From positions 3,472,001 through 3,536,000 of the forward strand of contig JADJRH010000011.1 of the NCBI GenBank assembly GCA_016712345.1: 64,000 nt of DNA, given 5' to 3'. The position numbers and the translations under genes were made by a program. The notes below the pieces were generated by a model. That model had not been told where the DNA came from. It ran no database searches and saw only the letters and a program-made list of their open reading frames with translations. Shown one piece after another: positions 1 through 7,855 of the stretch. The DNA comes from Polyangiaceae bacterium (GTDB lineage Bacteria; Myxococcota_A; Polyangia; Polyangiales; Polyangiaceae). Each line of letters opens with the position of its first letter. Position 1 is the stretch's first letter.

Positions 1-580
1 CATCTGCGTCATTGCGACTCTTCTCGAACGATTCACGATAGAGAGTGAGAGCGGTTCGATAATCGCCTGTCTCTGAGGCAAGCAGCCCTTGATAATAACG
101 CAACCCCGAGAGCCCCGAAGGAACCCTTTGTGTAATGCGCTCCGCTCTACCCAACGCTTCGCGCGCGGACGAAAAGTTTCTACCGTCGGAAATTAATGTG
201 TACGCAAGCGCAAATTCATCCCGGAGAGCGTTGTCCAAATCCCCCGCCTGAACATTCATCTCCGCGGAGCGTTTCAACCCATCGATCGCTTCTGTACTGC
301 GCCCCTGTTTGAGTCGAATGCGCGCCACAACCCCAATCGCTCGCGCCCTCACCCGCAGCTCACCGTCGTTCAGCAAGGGTAGGACAGCAGCCTCCGCTTC
401 CGCGAGCTTTCCCTCTTTTCGCAGGAGTTCTGCATTTTCTACAATGGGTAGATTGGACACTCGGCACGGGGAGATAAAAACCGATGCGAGGCAGATTAAG
501 AGCAATGGGTAGACAAGCACCTTGACGCGCGAAACGCTCCGCGCGGCCGATCGCTTGGAAAGCGCGGCGAGTGTACCCAT
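1..580 (-). CDS. N-terminal part of a membrane-anchored TPR-repeat protein (cut by window edge)
   Basis: Reading leftwards from the ATG at 578-580, an open frame of about 193 codons runs off the window edge. Residues 1-20 are basic, residues about 21-37 form one hydrophobic segment (YPLLLICLASVF), and the rest looks like helical hairpin repeats at about 47-70, 80-110, 115-150 and 155-190, with TPR-like spacing of A, L, G and Y (for example LRKEGKLAEAEAAV and YYQGLLASETGDYRTAL). This suggests a single-pass membrane protein with a TPR scaffold. It is divergent from the sigma factor gene at 664. In myxobacteria such TPR proteins beside sigma/anti-sigma pairs often carry a C-terminal CHAT protease-like domain; that part lies outside the window, so this is only an inference. 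Confidence 0.7.
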   Translation of the reverse strand, partial: MGTLAALSKRSAARSVSRVKVLVYPLLLICLASVFISPCRVSNLPIVENAELLRKEGKLAEAEAAVLPLLNDGELRVRARAIGVVARIRLKQGRSTEAIDGLKRSAEMNVQAGDLDNALRDEFALAYTLISDGRNFSSAREALGRAERITQRVPSGLSGLRYYQGLLASETGDYRTALTLYRESFEKSRNDAD

Positions 581-663
581 TGCTCGCCAACATACCGGAG
601 GGCGGGCGAATCCACACACGTTTCTTGCAATGCGAGCCGACTCGCCCGATCCTTCCGCCCCCC

Positions 664-1284
664 GTGTCCCCTCAGCGCCGCGCGATCACCCGAGACGTGC
701 TCGACAATGCGCTCGCCGGTGATCGCAGCGCCGTCCGAGAGCTGATTGCGAATTTGCGTCCGGTGGTGCAAACGGCGGTGGTAGGTGTACTCGCTCGCTC
801 GCGCGGTTCGGCCCGCGGAAGGCCTCTCGCACAGGAAGTGGACGACTTCGTACAGGAGGTGTTCGCACGCTTGTTTGCGAGCGATGCCAAAGAACTGCGA
901 CGCTGGCAGCCGGCCGTGGCTCCCCTTGAAACGTTCGTTCGCGGAATCGCGTATTGCGACGCTGTATCGATTCTTCGCAATCGGACAACAAGCCCATACA
1001 CCGAAGATCCCATTGAGCCTGAGCAGTTTGATCCGATCCCAAAAAGTGAGCCGACACCCGAAACGCGGGCCATCTCGCGCGATGCGCTCCTTCGACTTGT
1101 GGACGCTATTCGAAACGGGTTGGGACCGCGGGGCGCGGCGGTGTTTGAGTTGCTGATCCTTCGCGAAAGACCTGTGGAGGAAGTGTGCGCAACGCTCGCC
1201 ATGAGTGAGGACGCTGTGTACGCATGGCGCAGTCGTATCGGAAAAAAGGCGCGCGAAATTCAGCTCGAACTTCTGTCAGAATAG
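664..1284 (+). CDS. ECF-like RNA polymerase sigma factor
   Basis: The 206-residue protein has the two-domain layout of a minimal sigma-70 family factor. Region 2 is at about 58-106 (DDFVQEVFARLF, then PLETFVRGIAYCDAVSILRN, the core-binding and -10-reading helices). Region 4 is at about 152-200 (LGPRGAAVFELLILRERPVE, then a helix-turn-helix around MSEDAVYAWRSRIGKK). The GTG at 664 is chosen because the longer frame from 571 would overlap the divergent gene and adds only proline-rich sequence without a recognisable domain. The next gene, 32 bases downstream on the same strand, encodes a single-pass membrane protein that could hold this factor at the membrane. Family assignment is firm; the signal it answers is unknown. 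Confidence 0.85.
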   Translation: MSPQRRAITRDVLDNALAGDRSAVRELIANLRPVVQTAVVGVLARSRGSARGRPLAQEVDDFVQEVFARLFASDAKELRRWQPAVAPLETFVRGIAYCDAVSILRNRTTSPYTEDPIEPEQFDPIPKSEPTPETRAISRDALLRLVDAIRNGLGPRGAAVFELLILRERPVEEVCATLAMSEDAVYAWRSRIGKKAREIQLELLSE

Positions 1285-1316
1285 TTTAACCCAAAGCGAA
1301 CACGATCCCGGTGACC

Positions 1317-2159
1317 ATGCCCTCGTCTCTTCTCGAACAGTTGACCGAAGCAGCACGCGACGACGTGCTCGCGGATCCACGTTGGGAAGACTACGCGGCG
1401 GGTGTACTCAACGCCGAAGACAAAGCGAGCCTCTTGGAAAAGGCAAAGGCCGCCGGCTTAGACGAAGAGACGATCGAAGCGCTCGGTCCGCGCGAAGCCG
1501 CCTTTGACGAAGCGATCGCCGACGCAGCTCTTTTGACGCTCGCTTCAGCGGCCGAATCGAAAGGTACACAAGCCACGGAGGCGCCTCCCAAATCCGCTTC
1601 CACTGAAGAGAGCGCGACCTCAACAAAACCGATTGCAGAAGCCTCCAACGTGATTGCGCTCGCACCCAAGCGAGCCTCGCGAGTGGCCAGATGGGTATCG
1701 CTCGGCGGCGCACTTGCCGCTGCGGCGGCTGTCGTTTTTGCGGTGACAAGGCCGCGCGATCTTCCTGTGTACACAATGAACATCAAGGGTGGAATTGCCG
1801 ATGTTCGAGCAACACCTGTGGACACGCACGACCCCGTTTTGGTGAATCGAGCAAGTCAACTGTCCATCACGTTGCGCCCGGCAACCAAAGTGGATGGCCG
1901 CGTTTCGGCCAAAGTTTTTTTAATGCAGGATTCAACAAGTTTTGAGCCCAAAGTCTCGCTTGAATTGGCTGAAAGCGGCTCCATTCGAATAACCGGCACG
2001 GCGCAGGATTGGTTCACTGGAAAGCCTGCGGGCACCTGGCAACTTTGCGCGTTCGTGGGCGATCCATCGAAATTACCTACCCACCCGCACGAGCGTTCTT
2101 CGAGTGATCGATCAAGCGTGATTGCTGTTTGCCGCGACGTGCAATGGACAGGACAGTGA
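1317..2159 (+). CDS. single-pass membrane protein, probable anti-sigma partner
   Basis: This 280-residue protein has an acidic helical N-terminal half (about 1-115, including LADPRWEDYAAGVLNAEDKA), one transmembrane helix at about 127-144 and a C-terminal beta-rich exported half. It lies directly behind the sigma factor gene. The layout of cytoplasmic helical region, one membrane span and periplasmic sensor is that of membrane anti-sigma factors, although I see no zinc-binding HxxxCxxC signature. The assignment therefore rests on layout and position only. An in-frame GTG six bases upstream (1311) is an alternative start. The codons for the TAC-ACA pair near residue 152 fall in one of the over-represented GTGTACAC words. 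Confidence 0.6.
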   Translation: MPSSLLEQLTEAARDDVLADPRWEDYAAGVLNAEDKASLLEKAKAAGLDEETIEALGPREAAFDEAIADAALLTLASAAESKGTQATEAPPKSASTEESATSTKPIAEASNVIALAPKRASRVARWVSLGGALAAAAAVVFAVTRPRDLPVYTMNIKGGIADVRATPVDTHDPVLVNRASQLSITLRPATKVDGRVSAKVFLMQDSTSFEPKVSLELAESGSIRITGTAQDWFTGKPAGTWQLCAFVGDPSKLPTHPHERSSSDRSSVIAVCRDVQWTGQ

Positions 2160-2292
2160 GGCCGTCGAGCATCGCTGGGTAGGGCTGCGTCGCCGGAGGA
2201 ATAGCGGCTCCTCGCACGGCGTATTGCGAGGAGTGAGCTTTTACATTCGGACGTCGATGGAGCGAAAAAGTGCGGATAGTCTTCGGTCAACG

Positions 2293-4824
2293 ATGCTGCG
2301 AAAAAGCAAGTTGGGTGGTTTCGCAAATCTCGCTTTTGGACTGATCGCTCTCGGCACTCTTGCTGGCGCGTGCGGGGGAGAAAAAAGCGGTGAAGTCGGC
2401 TCAACGGGCGGGCCCGCGGCGGGCGCGGGGGCTTCAGCTTTGCCGCCCGAAAAGCGGATTCATCCGCCCAAAAGAGGGAGCGGCAGCGCAGCCGCACTTT
2501 CCGATTCGGGCACGCATGTGTACATCGCGGACGAGGATCACGAAGTGCTTTTCGTCGTCCCGACAATGTTGAGCAAGGCCGCTGAAACGAAGGTTGTGAA
2601 GGTGCCGGGGCCGCCTGCACAAGTGGTTTCGGCGAGTGATCTTGTGCTTGTGACGGTGCGTACACTTCCCACAGAAGAGGCGAAAAACGCTCGCGCAGAA
2701 ATCATCGGGCCGACCCCCACATCTGCGGGCGTAAGGCCGCTCTTTGGGGTGGCGAACAGAGTGCCCGCGCTGTTTCTAAACAAGTCGGAGTTTGAAAAGT
2801 TCGCCGCCGAAAGCTCTCTTGAGGCTGTTGAAAAAGCTGACCTCGCGGCGGCGGCATCGGCGGCGGCAACTGCCGCAGGCGCGCCGTCGGCGTCGGGTCA
2901 AGCATCAAGTCAACCCGCGGCGTCAGCATCGGCGTCGGCGTCGGCGTCGGCGGCTCCCACCGCAAAACCGTCCGCAAACGCATCGGCAAAACCCGGCCCC
3001 ACCCCACCGCCCAAACTGTTTGACCCACTGGTGGTTCGGCAGAGTCAGGGTGGGTTGCTCTTGATCATGAAGCCCGACCCCGAAAAAGGACTTGTTGAAA
3101 TGGGTAGAATTGCACTACCCGCCGATGCATGGGGCCTGGGAGTCACCCCCGACGGAAAACGCGCGATCGTGACCTCAGCTTGGACGGCTCAGGTGAGTGT
3201 GGTGGATATCAACACTCAAAAGGTGATTAAGTCCTTTCCTACCCATCGCGAGCCGCGAGGCGTGACAATCACTTCAGACGGGAAAACAGCTTATATCTCG
3301 CATATTATCGGTTCTCAACTCACCAAGCTTGAAAGCTTGGACGGCGAGCCCACCCTCTCCAAGTTGGATGTTCCCACCGCGCCTTCACGCACGCCTTCCA
3401 AGACAACGTTGACGGCCAATTTAAGCTACGCAACAACCCTGTCTCCCGATGGTCGATTTTTATACTTACCACGTCACGCAATGGGCGCCGAAGGCCGTGA
3501 CGCGTGGTGGGGATCACCCACTGTGGACGTGTTTGACCTGAAAACATCCAAAAATATTGCCCCCGTCAGAATGCCTGGATCGCCCGGAAATGTGAGCCAA
3601 ATGGGCACCATGGCGCCGCCTGAATCATGGATGGTTTCTCCAGGAAGGTTGCCCGGCGTTGTTGAGATATTGCACCAGCCGAGGGCTGTGGTGTACCGCA
3701 AAAAAACAGACACTCTCCTTGTAGCGAGCGAGGGTGAGGGAAGATTGGTGGAGCTGAGCGCGTTGGCCCCGGATCCGGCTCTGTTCGTGAAGAAGGTTCA
3801 CTACCTTGCCGCGTACGACGACCGGCTTGAGTACGAGTTGATGGGTGGGGCGCCGAGTGGCATTGCGCTTTCGGAAGATGAAGACACTGCCTTCGTTTAT
3901 TGCCGTTCGACATTTGACATTGCCAAAGTAAACCTGAAAACGGGTTCTCGACAGTTTGTGCGGCTCGCAGAAGATCCGCTGCCGCAGGTGGGCGCCATTG
4001 GTCGCAGGCTGTTTTCCAATTCGTTCGCGCCCACACTCAGCGGTGGAACGGCCTGTTCTACCTGTCACCCCGAAGGCCGCGAGGATGGGTATGTTTGGCG
4101 TGAAGTGACCATTGATGAAGAAGCGGAAGGCGCCGGAGCCACGTTTATTGCGCTCAAATCAAACATGAAAGAGCCGGCCTACAGGAGAATGCCCGACGGC
4201 GGTGGAATGATGCACCGTCAACCCGGCGACCCACCCGCACCACACAAATATTACCCTCGTCAGACACCGATGATCGCGGGTAGACTGCGGGCCGACGGAC
4301 CTTACGGTTGGCACGCCGAAGCCCCTACCATTGTGGAACGGTTGCAACGGGGAATTTTGCTGCACAAGCCGCCGTGGTTTGGAGGAGGTGAGATCTCCAA
4401 ACTTGAAGTCCATCGGTCTGAATATGGGATGATCAAAGCTCTCGCCTATTACGTCCAGTCGGCGCTTTTGCCACCTCCCGTGGTTGTGCACCCTCTCACC
4501 GACCAAGAAAAAAGAGGGAAAGAAATTTTTGAGAACGACGAAAATCAGTGCGCACGGTGTCATATTCCAACCACCGATTGGACAGACAGAACGGCCTACC
4601 CGCTTAAACCTCTACCCGTTTTACCCGGGTTTGACGCGGAGAAAAACAGCTCTTTTAAAACCCCTTCGTTGCTTTTTGTGGCAGGTACGGCGCCCTACTT
4701 TCACGATGGTAGTCAACCTACCCTTGAGGACTTGATCAAGAACAACGGCTCACGAATGGGCCACACTGAAAAGCTGAGCCCTGAAGACCAGGCCGCACTG
4801 GTGGCCTACCTGAAGACTTTGTGA
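2293..4824 (+). CDS. beta-propeller/di-haem cytochrome c (MauG/peroxidase-like) lipoprotein
   Basis: A lipoprotein signal peptide ends at LGTLAGAC (Cys27) when the ATG at 2293 is used; an in-frame ATG at 2257 gives an unusually long basic n-region. A Gly/Ala/Ser-rich linker follows, then about 500 residues of YVTN/YncE-type propeller repeats (GVTPDGKRAIVTSAW, TITSDGKTAYISH, TLSPDGRFLYLPR). The C-terminal third carries two c-type haem motifs, CSTCH (about 587) and CARCH (about 753), and a late FHDGSQPTLEDLI block as in di-haem cytochrome c peroxidase/MauG proteins. The protein should sit on the periplasmic face and do haem redox chemistry on an unknown substrate. An alanine/serine-rich insert (about 230-265) separates propeller blades. 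The same architecture recurs at 22533-25339. Confidence 0.82.
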   Translation: MLRKSKLGGFANLAFGLIALGTLAGACGGEKSGEVGSTGGPAAGAGASALPPEKRIHPPKRGSGSAAALSDSGTHVYIADEDHEVLFVVPTMLSKAAETKVVKVPGPPAQVVSASDLVLVTVRTLPTEEAKNARAEIIGPTPTSAGVRPLFGVANRVPALFLNKSEFEKFAAESSLEAVEKADLAAAASAAATAAGAPSASGQASSQPAASASASASASAAPTAKPSANASAKPGPTPPPKLFDPLVVRQSQGGLLLIMKPDPEKGLVEMGRIALPADAWGLGVTPDGKRAIVTSAWTAQVSVVDINTQKVIKSFPTHREPRGVTITSDGKTAYISHIIGSQLTKLESLDGEPTLSKLDVPTAPSRTPSKTTLTANLSYATTLSPDGRFLYLPRHAMGAEGRDAWWGSPTVDVFDLKTSKNIAPVRMPGSPGNVSQMGTMAPPESWMVSPGRLPGVVEILHQPRAVVYRKKTDTLLVASEGEGRLVELSALAPDPALFVKKVHYLAAYDDRLEYELMGGAPSGIALSEDEDTAFVYCRSTFDIAKVNLKTGSRQFVRLAEDPLPQVGAIGRRLFSNSFAPTLSGGTACSTCHPEGREDGYVWREVTIDEEAEGAGATFIALKSNMKEPAYRRMPDGGGMMHRQPGDPPAPHKYYPRQTPMIAGRLRADGPYGWHAEAPTIVERLQRGILLHKPPWFGGGEISKLEVHRSEYGMIKALAYYVQSALLPPPVVVHPLTDQEKRGKEIFENDENQCARCHIPTTDWTDRTAYPLKPLPVLPGFDAEKNSSFKTPSLLFVAGTAPYFHDGSQPTLEDLIKNNGSRMGHTEKLSPEDQAALVAYLKTL

Positions 4825-4834
4825 GGAGGCGACC

Positions 4835-5413
4835 ATGGGTAACAAAGCTCGATTTTTTACCATCGGGACGGCGGCCATCGCGGGCGTTATCGGCGCTTCA
4901 CTGGGTAGAATGGCGTTTGCCGATCCAACCGCTTCCCCTTCGGGTTCGGCGGCTCCATCCCCTTCGGCAAGCGCGTCGGCGGCGGCACCGGCCACCAAGT
5001 TAAAAGGCTCAGACATCCCAACAGCCACCTCTGACATGCCGGTGATGAAACAATTTTCAGACGAGTGGACCGCGGGGCGTCAGGTGCTCCCAACCGAGGA
5101 TCACTCGGGAACCTGCACATTCACAGTGGTCCGCGAGTGGCTGAGAATTCGCTGTATAGAGCGACTGGGTGCAAGCATGATCGCGGGCGATCCGACCGAC
5201 GTAAAGATCTACTCGGCCGGCTCAAACCTCTGGGAAGCGCACGGTAGAATTGCCACCATTGTGATGCGCCTTCGAAAAGGGGACAATCGGATGTTTTACC
5301 TGATCAACTTTGATGAAGGGTATGATTCAGCCTCCCTCACCGAAGCTGAAAAAATCGCTGTTTATTGGCGCGAAGACGCGGACGATCCCGTTATTCTGAT
5401 GAGTTACTTTTAA
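4835..5413 (+). CDS. exported protein of unknown function
   Basis: The start at 4835 is supported by a strong GAGGAGG ribosome site 5-10 bases upstream, which overlaps the stop of the cytochrome gene, so the two genes are very probably co-transcribed. The 192-residue product has an N-terminal signal segment (about 5-30, cleavage near MAFADP), a Ser/Pro/Ala-rich linker (30-55) and a compact mixed alpha/beta domain containing CTFTVVREWLRIRC, whose two cysteines may pair, and NRMFYLINFDEGYDSA. I do not recognise the family. Its 3' end overlaps the convergent FGE gene by 23 bases. Confidence 0.75.
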   Translation: MGNKARFFTIGTAAIAGVIGASLGRMAFADPTASPSGSAAPSPSASASAAAPATKLKGSDIPTATSDMPVMKQFSDEWTAGRQVLPTEDHSGTCTFTVVREWLRIRCIERLGASMIAGDPTDVKIYSAGSNLWEAHGRIATIVMRLRKGDNRMFYLINFDEGYDSASLTEAEKIAVYWREDADDPVILMSYF

Positions 5414-6428
5414 CGTTGCGTACACACCGAAATCCGAGTCCCGGCACTTTATAGGTGTGAATTGCCGCGCCGCGAAACCACGACATAATGCCTTTGTGAC
5501 TGCGATTCCACCCACCGCCTTTTACAACGTGGGTTAGATCGCCGGCTGCCTCGCGCACGGGATCGACAACGGGTTCTTTGTCAAACCGGCCGTAGGAGTC
5601 GAGCGTCCACTCCCAAACATTGCCGGCCAAATCGTGGATCTTCCCAGCGGGCCAAACTCGATCCCCTTTGGGATGTGTACCCACGGGCGACGGGCCGCCG
5701 CCGTGACACCCGGCGTCGCCGCCCGGACTGGGTAGATCACCTTGAGTAAAGTCGGCATGTTCACAAGTGGGCATTTCATTGCCCCAGGGCCATTCGCGCC
5801 CATCACCACCGGTCGCCGCCCATTCCCACTGAGCTTCTGTGGGTAGACTTTGCCCCTGTTTTTCGCAAAAGTCCTTTGCGATATCCCACTCAACCATGTT
5901 GACTGGATAGTCCAATTTTTTGGGGTAGGTTGACCATCGGTCGCGAATGGAAGGTTCGCGGCACCCCTGCTCCTGTACGCACTTTACGATTGCCTTGACC
6001 GTGACTTCTGTGGCGTCCATACAAAACGGCTTGGTCAGCACCACGTTGTGCGGAGTGTCGGCAATGCCGTTGCCCGGTGTGCCGCCTTTAAGCTTACCAA
6101 AGCCGTAGGGGATCTTGCCTCTACCCATGGTAAACCCTTCTTTCGGAGTGCGCGGAATGTACACTTCACCGGCGGGACAATTGGGTACACATTGGCCACC
6201 CTCGCAGCGTTCAACGGAGAAGCATGGGCCACAACCAACTTCGGGAGCAGGCTGAACGGCGGATGAACTCGACGACGGGAGCGCGGCGGCTGCGGAAGGA
6301 GCGCCCGAAAGAGCGGCGGTCGTAGAACCATCCGAGTGTGTTTTGTTCTCGGTGCCCGATGCGGCGGTGCCGCAACCAAGGGCCGCAATTGCTGTCCAGC
6401 CAACCAACCTTCTCACGGCGCGCACCAT
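5391..6428 (-). CDS. lipoprotein with formylglycine-generating-enzyme (FGE-sulfatase) domain
   Basis: The 345-residue protein starts with a lipoprotein signal (TAIAALGC) if the ATG at 6428 is used; an upstream ATG at 6461 would give a longer n-region. After a Ser/Ala linker and a short Cys-rich stretch (CGPCFSVERCEGGQC), residues about 95-340 form an FGE-sulfatase fold: the early FTMGR, the FCMDATEVT segment, SLPTEAQWEWAA, WPWGNE, DLAGNVWEWTLD and the closing GGGWNR...GFRCVRN. Members of this fold include true sulfatase-activating enzymes and many non-catalytic surface or binding proteins. The lipoprotein nature and lack of a neighbouring sulfatase favour the latter. A second FGE lipoprotein lies at 43392. 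Confidence 0.85.
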   Translation of the reverse strand: MVRAVRRLVGWTAIAALGCGTAASGTENKTHSDGSTTAALSGAPSAAAALPSSSSSAVQPAPEVGCGPCFSVERCEGGQCVPNCPAGEVYIPRTPKEGFTMGRGKIPYGFGKLKGGTPGNGIADTPHNVVLTKPFCMDATEVTVKAIVKCVQEQGCREPSIRDRWSTYPKKLDYPVNMVEWDIAKDFCEKQGQSLPTEAQWEWAATGGDGREWPWGNEMPTCEHADFTQGDLPSPGGDAGCHGGGPSPVGTHPKGDRVWPAGKIHDLAGNVWEWTLDSYGRFDKEPVVDPVREAAGDLTHVVKGGGWNRSHKGIMSWFRGAAIHTYKVPGLGFRCVRNVKSNSSE

Positions 6429-6491
6429 AGCCGAGGCCGCGTTGAAGAACCAACTTGACATGTGCCGTGAACCGCTTGTTCCATCGGCGCG

Positions 6492-6623
6492 ATGCTAAAA
6501 GAAGGCGATAAAGCCCCGGCGTTCAGTTTGTAAAGTGATTCGGGAAAAAAAGTTTCTCTGGCCGATTTCGAGGGAAAAACGGTGGTTGTCTACTTCTACC
6601 CCAAAGACAACCCACCCGGTTAG
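6492..6623 (+). pseudogene. bcp: truncated remnant of a bcp/PrxQ thiol peroxidase gene
   Basis: From the ATG at 6492 the frame reads MLKEGDKAPAFSL, a TAA stop, and then, still in frame, SDSGKKVSLADFEGK and TVVVYFYPKD followed by NPPG and TAG. This is the canonical N-terminus of bacterioferritin comigratory protein, which normally continues TPGCT with the peroxidatic cysteine. The remnant is cut immediately before that cysteine, and the cut coincides with the 3' end of the opposing ATP-grasp gene (stop 6620-6622). The internal stop and the truncation both rule out function. A deletion or insertion junction that removed the rest of bcp is the simplest reading. Confidence 0.85.
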
Positions 6624-7819
6624 AAAAGGCGCTTGTCGGGGCGAGGTAAGGTCATCAAAAAGTCCTTCTCCATGCGAGGGATCAGGGTGTTCATATACCC
6701 TTCCACTTCAGCCTGGGAGCTTCCCTTTAAAATAAACCCCACATGCTGCTTTTTGTCGAGCAGCCGACGAGCGATGTATGGCTCGGTGTACGCAGACGCA
6801 TCGGGATGTTCACTTTGCGCGAGGCAAAACAGAACCGCACCGCAACTTGTGTCAGGTGTGGGCGGAGTATACGGTTTTTCTCCCTGTCCAATTTCAATAT
6901 TGGCCCACTCTTCCCACAGCTTTACACCGGTAGATATTTCTACCATGTCGGCAATGTGGCCTCCGCCCACGCGGGCCGCCGTTTCCAAAAAGTAGAATTG
7001 GCCGTCTTCTTCCGACCGAATCATCTCGGTGTGGGTCACCCCGCGAACCAGGCCGAACTGGTCTACAAGATTTTGCAAATGGGCCCTTAACTCCGTGGCT
7101 TCGGCCCCGTTTCGATCAAGTGTACGCGTTGCGAAAATCCCACCCGAACTGATGATCTGTAAAATGGGTTGATGATACTTGTGCGCGTCCGCAAACACGA
7201 CCTTCTTATCGAAAATCAACCCATCCACATGGTAGACAGGCCCGGCAATCATTTTTTCGATCAGGTAGAAACTTTGTAGATCTCCCAACTCGTGAATGGC
7301 TGCCCACGCCTCGTCGGCGGTTTTTAATACTTTAATGCCCACCGAGTTTGCTTCACTCCTCGGTTTGATCACCCATGGACCGGCCACGTTGTTCAAAAAA
7401 CTCTGAACATCGTCGTGATTGCACACATGAACGAAGTCGGGGCAACGAATGCCGCGGTCGCGCGCGCGCGCTCGCATGGCGAGTTTATCTCGAAAGTAAC
7501 GGGCCGTTGTTTCACCCATACCGGGAATTCGAAGGTGTTCGCGAAGGAGCGCCACCGTGTCAACGTCGCAATCGTCGAGCGGCGCAATCCTGTCAAAGTG
7601 GCGTGTTCGAGCGAGGTAACTGACTGCTCGGAGCAATGCCGGCCGATCATTGAAGTCGGGCATGGCAAACACTTCATCAATGCTGTCTCGACTCCATGCC
7701 TCGTTGAGCACCGCTTCGCGCGTGAGCAGCACCACTCTTGCACCTTGACGTTTGCACTGTTCTAAGAAGCGATTGCCCTTGAAAAACGATGCGAGGCACA
7801 ACATGGTGACGGCACTCAT
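6620..7819 (-). CDS. ATP-grasp ligase (carbamoyl-phosphate synthase/biotin carboxylase-like fold)
   Basis: The product of about 399 residues has an N-terminal Rossmann-like domain (about 1-100), then an ATP-grasp domain: PWVIKPRSEANSVGIKVL for the nucleotide-binding lysine and loop, FYLIEKMIAGPVYHVDGLI, and a metal-binding FYFLETAARVGGGHI segment with the expected Glu. ATP-grasp enzymes join a carboxylate, via an acyl phosphate, to an amine or thiol. It is the last gene of a leftward run with a fatty acyl-AMP ligase (36 bases upstream) and an acyl carrier protein, so an amide-forming step on an acyl chain or amino acid is a plausible but unproven role. The ATG at 7819 is preferred; GTG 7834 and ATG 7804 are alternatives. 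Confidence 0.85.
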   Translation of the reverse strand: MSAVTMLCLASFFKGNRFLEQCKRQGARVVLLTREAVLNEAWSRDSIDEVFAMPDFNDRPALLRAVSYLARTRHFDRIAPLDDCDVDTVALLREHLRIPGMGETTARYFRDKLAMRARARDRGIRCPDFVHVCNHDDVQSFLNNVAGPWVIKPRSEANSVGIKVLKTADEAWAAIHELGDLQSFYLIEKMIAGPVYHVDGLIFDKKVVFADAHKYHQPILQIISSGGIFATRTLDRNGAEATELRAHLQNLVDQFGLVRGVTHTEMIRSEEDGQFYFLETAARVGGGHIADMVEISTGVKLWEEWANIEIGQGEKPYTPPTPDTSCGAVLFCLAQSEHPDASAYTEPYIARRLLDKKQHVGFILKGSSQAEVEGYMNTLIPRMEKDFLMTLPRPDKRLF

Positions 7820-7855
7820 GGGTGCAGCATACACCTAAGTTGGGTAAGAAAAGAG

